A stretch of 9,532 bases of DNA from Betaproteobacteria bacterium. Lineage in GTDB: Bacteria > Pseudomonadota > Gammaproteobacteria > Burkholderiales > SG8-39. Positions 6,454 to 9,532 of this stretch are shown here, piece after piece. Location of the stretch: the NCBI GenBank assembly GCA_005884335.1, contig VBCJ01000032.1, positions 1 through 9,532 on the forward strand. Direction: 5' to 3'. Under the pieces are notes generated by a model. It searched no databases. It was not told the DNA's origin and saw nothing but the letters and a program-made list of their open reading frames with translations. The stretch's first letter is position 1. Each line of letters opens with the position of its first letter. Made by a program: the position numbers and the translations under genes.

Positions 6454-7439
6454 GGCGCTTTCCTTTGCCACCGCGCGGTGATTTTCGCCAGCCCCCCGAG
6501 GATGCCGTTTGGAAGGAACATCACCACCACGACCAACAGCAGCCCGATCCAGAAATACCAGAACTGCGGGCTGATGCCGGAGAACTGGTCGCGCGCGACC
6601 ATGTAGATGATGGCGCCGACGATCCCGCCGTAGAGGCGCCCGGCGCCGCCGAGGATCAGGATCACCAGCACGTCCGCCGAACGCTGGAAGGAGAGCACCT
6701 CGAGGGACACCGTCGAGGTAGTCTGCGCGAGCAGCGCGCCGGCCACGCCCGCCATCGCCGCCGAGAGGGCGTAGATCTTCCGCAGATGCGCGTGGCTCGG
6801 GGCGCCGATCGCGGGCATTCTCGTGGCGTTCTCGCGGATTCCGCGCAAGGCGAGCCCGAAGGGCGAATGGATGATGCGCCTTGCCGCGAGGAAGGTCAGG
6901 AACAGGACGACGACCGAATAGGTGTAGGCGGTGCGGCCGTACAGGTCGAACCTGAAGGTTTCGAAGAGCGGACGGATCTTCATGCCCTGCAGGCCGTCGG
7001 CGCCGCCGGTGAGCCAGCTCGCGCTGTTCGCCGCTTCGTGCAGCAGCAGGCCGAGGCCGAGCGTGATCATGATGAGCGCGAGATGCCGGAAGCGCGCGAT
7101 GATGAAGCTCATCGCGTACCCGACCGCGGCCGAGACCGCCGATGCGATGAGAAGTCCAGAAAGCGGCTCGCCCCAGGCGTGCTTGGAGAGGAGGCCGGCG
7201 GCGTAGGCGCCAAGACCGAAGAACGCCGCGTGCCCGAGCGACACGATGCCGGCGTAGCCGAGGATGAGATCGAGCGAGAGGGCGAAGAGCGCCGTGATCG
7301 CGATCTGGCTCGCGAGCTGGAGATACGCCGGCGCCGCGACGAAAGGCGCGAGCGTGCACAGCCAGAACGCGATCTCGATGCGCCGCCAGCGGACCTGTGC
7401 TTGGAGATGGGCGTGCGGACCGGTGACCGCGGAGTGCAT
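6450..7439 (-). CDS. livM: LivM-type ABC transporter permease
   Basis: Inner-membrane permease of 329 residues with about eight to ten hydrophobic segments after a short N-terminal tail. The LivM landmark GYAGIVSLGHAAFFGLGAY is at 61-79 and ITLGLGLLLHE at 125-135. The cytoplasmic coupling loop FGLALRGIRENATRMPAIG (194-212) contacts an ATPase subunit, and LGGAGRLYGGIVGA (263-276) is also typical. The start at ATG 7439 is supported by AGGAGG nine bases upstream. That Shine-Dalgarno forms one arm of a perfect hairpin (7447-7468), so access of the ribosome may be limited. An alternative ATG at 7446 is in another frame (MKHALRG) and leads only into a shadow. Unlike the tight livM/livG/livF junctions, 228 bases of repeats separate this gene from livH. 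Confidence 0.95.
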   Translation of the reverse strand: MHSAVTGPHAHLQAQVRWRRIEIAFWLCTLAPFVAAPAYLQLASQIAITALFALSLDLILGYAGIVSLGHAAFFGLGAYAAGLLSKHAWGEPLSGLLIASAVSAAVGYAMSFIIARFRHLALIMITLGLGLLLHEAANSASWLTGGADGLQGMKIRPLFETFRFDLYGRTAYTYSVVVLFLTFLAARRIIHSPFGLALRGIRENATRMPAIGAPSHAHLRKIYALSAAMAGVAGALLAQTTSTVSLEVLSFQRSADVLVILILGGAGRLYGGIVGAIIYMVARDQFSGISPQFWYFWIGLLLVVVVMFLPNGILGGLAKITARWQRKAP

Positions 7440-7446
7440 GTTTCAT

Positions 7447-7468
7447 CCCCTCCTTGGATAAGGAGGGG
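7447..7468 (-). promoter_or_regulatory. livM: Hairpin holding the livM Shine-Dalgarno
   Basis: On the minus strand CCCCTCCTT (7468-7460), loop ATCC, and AAGGAGGGG (7455-7447) form a perfect 9-bp stem. The 3' arm contains AGGAGG, the only good Shine-Dalgarno for the livM ATG at 7439. Folding would mask the ribosome-binding site. Whether this is regulatory or a by-product of repeat insertion cannot be told from sequence. Confidence 0.6.
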
Positions 7469-7475
7469 TGGCGCC

Positions 7476-7565
7476 ATCCCTCATCCCTATCCCTTCTCCC
7501 GCTTGCGGGAGAAGGGAACATATTGCTCCCCTCTCCACGCAGTGGAGAGGGGTCGGGGGTGAGGT
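7476..7565. mobile_element. Putative small palindromic element flanked by TGGCGCC direct repeats
   Basis: TGGCGCC occurs at 7469-7475 and again at 7566-7572, bracketing a 90-base block with the two longest hairpins (7491-7516 and 7528-7552). The block ends, atccctcatccc and gggggtgaggt, are imperfect inverted repeats. This is what a non-autonomous, MITE-like insertion into an older palindromic repeat would leave. No coding sequence is present. GGCGCC is itself palindromic, so the direct repeat could instead be part of longer terminal inverted repeats. Confidence 0.4.
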
Positions 7566-7667
7566 TGGCGCCGGGGTGGTTGGACAAGCGCGTGACCACC
7601 CCGCCGGCTGCGCCGGCACCCCTCCTCGATGAGGAGGGGAAATCCAGCTCGTTTCGCGACGCATTCG

Positions 7668-8531
7668 CTAGCGTTTTCCGAACAAGCCCGCTGGCCGCCA
7701 GATCAGCAGGGCGATCATCACGAGATAGATGAAAAAGGCGCCGAGCTGCGGGAAGTAGTACTTGCCCGCCATGTCGCTGATGCCGAGTACCGCTGCGGCG
7801 ACGAAAGACCCGCCGATCGAGCCGAGCCCGCCCACCGCAACCACGATGAGCACGTAGACCAGGTAGGTAAAGGCGAACGCGTGGTCGAGGCCGACGATCT
7901 CGATCGCGAGTGCGCCGCCGAGGCCGGCCAGCCCGCCGCCGAGGGCGAAGGTGATCGCGAAGGCGCGGTCCACGTCCACGCCGAGGCCGCGCGCCATGCG
8001 TGGGTTGTCCACCGCCGCGCGCACCTGCGCGCCGAAGCGCGTGTATTCCAGGGCTGCGACCAGGATCGCGGTGATGACGAGCGCCGTGACGATGAGAAAC
8101 AGCCGGTACACGCCGAAGCGCATGCCGAGGAACTCCAGCGCGCCTTGGAGGGTGGGCGGCGTGTTGATCGGCTGCTGCAGGGTGCCGTACAGGTAAGCGG
8201 CCGCCGCGACCGAGATGAATACGATGCCGATGGTGAACAGGCACTGGTCGAGGTCGCTCGCGCGGTACAGGCGCCGGTAGAGCGTGCGCTCGAGCACGAC
8301 GCTCGCCGCCGCGGCCGAGAGGAAGGCCGCGGGAAGCGTGGCGAAGAACGGCCACCCGAAGGCGTTCGCGAGCGTCACGGTGACGTAGCCACCCACCATC
8401 GCGAAGCTGCAGTGCGCGAGGTTGACGAAGTTCATCATCCCCAGCGTCACCGACAGTCCGACCGAGAGCAGGAACAGCAGCATCCCGTAGGCGAAGCCGT
8501 CGAACAGGACGCTGGCGAGCGAAGCGAGCAT
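7668..8531 (-). CDS. livH: LivH-type ABC transporter permease
   Basis: Inner-membrane permease of 287 residues, about the usual LivH length, with eight or so hydrophobic helices. Landmarks are GLSVTLGMMNFVNLAH (25-40), the coupling loop FGAQVRAAVDNPRMARGLGVD (166-186) and VAVGGLGSIGG (231-241). It ends in RPAGLFGKR. It pairs with LivM to form the transmembrane pathway. ATG at 8531 begins directly at the first hydrophobic segment; the upstream GGA is only a weak Shine-Dalgarno. The gene follows the binding-protein stop by 43 bases, which contain a possible hairpin. It is separated from livM by the repeat array, so coupled translation of livH and livM is unlikely. Confidence 0.95.
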   Translation of the reverse strand: MLASLASVLFDGFAYGMLLFLLSVGLSVTLGMMNFVNLAHCSFAMVGGYVTVTLANAFGWPFFATLPAAFLSAAAASVVLERTLYRRLYRASDLDQCLFTIGIVFISVAAAAYLYGTLQQPINTPPTLQGALEFLGMRFGVYRLFLIVTALVITAILVAALEYTRFGAQVRAAVDNPRMARGLGVDVDRAFAITFALGGGLAGLGGALAIEIVGLDHAFAFTYLVYVLIVVAVGGLGSIGGSFVAAAVLGISDMAGKYYFPQLGAFFIYLVMIALLIWRPAGLFGKR

Positions 8532-8538
8532 TGCGAAT

Positions 8539-8570
8539 CCGGCAGCCCGGACGATGGTCCGCGCCGCCGG
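8539..8570. other. Imperfect hairpin between binding-protein gene and livH
   Basis: CCGGC (8539-8543) pairs with GCCGG (8566-8570), and inside it CGGAC (8548-8552) pairs with GTCCG (8557-8561) around a GATG loop, with four unpaired bases on each side. It has no T-run. In such operons a stem after the binding-protein gene can protect its mRNA so that this subunit outnumbers the permeases. That role is inferred. Confidence 0.35.
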
Positions 8571-8574
8571 CCGG

Positions 8575-9532
8575 CTACTTCATGCGGGCCTTGACCGGGT
8601 CCTTGACGTTCTCGACCTTGTCGAAGGGAACGTTGATCAGCTCGCCGCCGACTTTCTGCACGCGGCGGATATAGATGTTCTGCACCACGTCGCGCGTTTC
8701 GGGGTCGATGGACATCGGGCCGCGCGGGCTTTCCCACTTCAGGCCCTTGGCCGCGGCGATCAGCGAATCGCCGTCGGCTTTGCCGCCGGTCCTCTTCAGC
8801 GCCTCGTAGATGACGTGCATGCCGTCGTAGCCGCCGATCGAGAAGAAGTCCGGGTTGCGCCCGTGCATTTCGTTGAACACCTTCACGAACTCGCGGTTGC
8901 GCGCGTTGTCGGCCTTGTAGTCGTAGTGCCAGGCCGTGATGATGCCGAGGCTCGCGTCGCCCATGCTCTTGAGCGCCGCTTCCGCCGTGGTCTCACCCGA
9001 GCCGAGGATCTTGGTCTTCTTCGGATCGATGCCGCGCTCGGCAAGCGCCTTGCCGAGCGCGGCCGGCTGCGCACCGCCGGGCACGAAGATCACGATCGAT
9101 TCCGGGTTGAGGTCCTTGGCGCGCTGGATGAAGGCCGCAAAATCCGGGTTCGCCACCGGGAAGCGTACCGAGCCGATCACTTCGCCGCCACCCGCCTTGA
9201 AGGCGTTGAGGAACGCGCCTTCGAAATCGTGGCCCGGGCCGTAGTCGGTCACCATCGAATAGGTTTTCTTCACCCCGTTCCTGGCCGCCCAGGCGCCGAA
9301 GGTTTCCGCGACCTGCGGGAGCGTGACCGAGGAGCGCACCAGGTAGGGCGACTTGGTCGTGATGATCGAAGTCGCCGCGTTCATCACCACCATGAGCTTC
9401 TTCGCTTCGGCGGAGACGTCGGCCGCGGCGAGTGCGTTGGGCGTCAGCACGAATCCCGCGAGAATGTCCACGTTGTCGCGCACGATCAGCTCCTGCGCGA
9501 GGCGCTTGGCGAGGTCGGGCGCGACGCCGCCC
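8575..9532 (-). CDS. Liv-type (family 6) ABC transporter substrate-binding protein, N-terminus outside window
   Basis: Periplasmic binding protein of the branched-chain amino-acid/amide type, first gene of the visible transporter operon. The frame is open to the right edge, so 318 residues are seen; relatives have about 380-400, which means the signal peptide and roughly 70-80 residues are missing. The visible part begins GGVAPDLAKRLAQELIVRDN and contains DILAGFVLTPNALAAA, then TDYGPGHDFEGAFLNAFKAG (visible residues about 96-115), and VANPDFAAFIQRAKDLNPESI, the usual core of the family. IGGYDGMHVIYEAL and SPRGPMSIDPETRDVVQNIY lie near the C-terminus. A GTG at 9483 is internal to the domain and is not the true start. 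Relatives bind branched-chain amino acids, amides, urea or aromatic acids; the residues visible do not decide which. Confidence 0.93.
   Translation of the reverse strand, partial: GGVAPDLAKRLAQELIVRDNVDILAGFVLTPNALAAADVSAEAKKLMVVMNAATSIITTKSPYLVRSSVTLPQVAETFGAWAARNGVKKTYSMVTDYGPGHDFEGAFLNAFKAGGGEVIGSVRFPVANPDFAAFIQRAKDLNPESIVIFVPGGAQPAALGKALAERGIDPKKTKILGSGETTAEAALKSMGDASLGIITAWHYDYKADNARNREFVKVFNEMHGRNPDFFSIGGYDGMHVIYEALKRTGGKADGDSLIAAAKGLKWESPRGPMSIDPETRDVVQNIYIRRVQKVGGELINVPFDKVENVKDPVKARMK

Larger units (their letters stand above)
7447..7639. repeat. Composite array of six palindromes filling the livH-livM gap
   Basis: Six hairpins lie almost back to back: 7447-7468 (9-bp stem, loop GGAT), 7491-7516 (12-bp stem, loop TT), 7528-7552 (11-bp stem, loop GCA), 7573-7602 (8-bp stem, 14-base loop), 7603-7617 (GCCGGC either side of TGC) and 7619-7639 (9-bp stem, loop GAT). 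All stems are perfect. The first and last are near-copies of each other. The style matches dispersed intergenic palindromes of proteobacterial genomes such as CCCTTCTCCCGC/GCGGGAGAAGGG. None is followed by a T-run in the direction of transcription, so they are not canonical terminators. They are transcribed as part of the liv mRNA and could affect its decay, processing or downstream expression. The remainder of the gap shows nothing else. Confidence 0.85.

Noticed and set aside
7491..7552. The strong hairpins as intrinsic terminators of the livH message
   Set aside because: No T-run follows any stem on the minus strand, and livM-livG-livF downstream have no obvious promoter of their own.
6465..7562. 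Plus-strand open frame of 365 codons opposite livM
   Set aside because: Antisense to a clear permease; composition is dominated by Arg, Glu and Asp, and it runs into the palindromic repeats.
7447..7639. The palindrome cluster as a CRISPR array
   Set aside because: Units differ in sequence and length, there are no regular spacers, and each unit is a self-complementary hairpin rather than a repeated direct unit.

Overview
The window is a GC-rich bacterial chromosome segment in which every credible gene is read from the minus strand, so genes are described here from right to left. Nothing sequence-specific names the species. The base composition, the liv-type ABC transporter and the two Bug/TctC-type solute-binding proteins suggest a betaproteobacterium, probably of the Burkholderiales, where Bug proteins are greatly expanded. 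This assignment is inference.

Right half (about 9532 to 4995): a five-gene branched-chain amino-acid-type (HAAT/liv) ABC transporter in the classical order binding protein, livH, livM, livG, livF. The binding protein is cut by the right edge and lacks its N-terminus. livM/livG and livG/livF overlap by 4 and 8 bases. livH and livM are separated by 228 bases (7440-7667), the longest non-coding stretch here, which is filled with back-to-back perfect palindromes that look like nested dispersed repeats. The last palindrome contains the livM Shine-Dalgarno sequence.

Left half (about 4916 to 1): after a 78-base gap comes an SMP-30/gluconolactonase-family enzyme with all four expected metal-site residues. 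A 90-base gap with a REP-like inverted repeat follows. Then come an unrecognised lipoprotein gene of clearly lower GC, a Bug/TctC binding protein, an exported lipoprotein alpha/beta hydrolase with a complete catalytic triad, and a second Bug/TctC protein cut by the left edge. The spacings (19, 20 and 1 bases) suggest that these four are co-transcribed.

Taken together this looks like a nutrient-acquisition and catabolic region: an ABC importer, periplasmic carboxylate-binding proteins, a surface or periplasmic ester-type hydrolase and a cytoplasmic lactonase-type enzyme. A shared substrate is possible but unproven. I found no defence system, CRISPR array, RNA gene, transposase or clear sigma-70 promoter. 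The most unusual items are the repeat array inside the liv operon with the hidden livM ribosome-binding site, the low-GC lipoprotein gene, and the hydrolase set between two Bug proteins.
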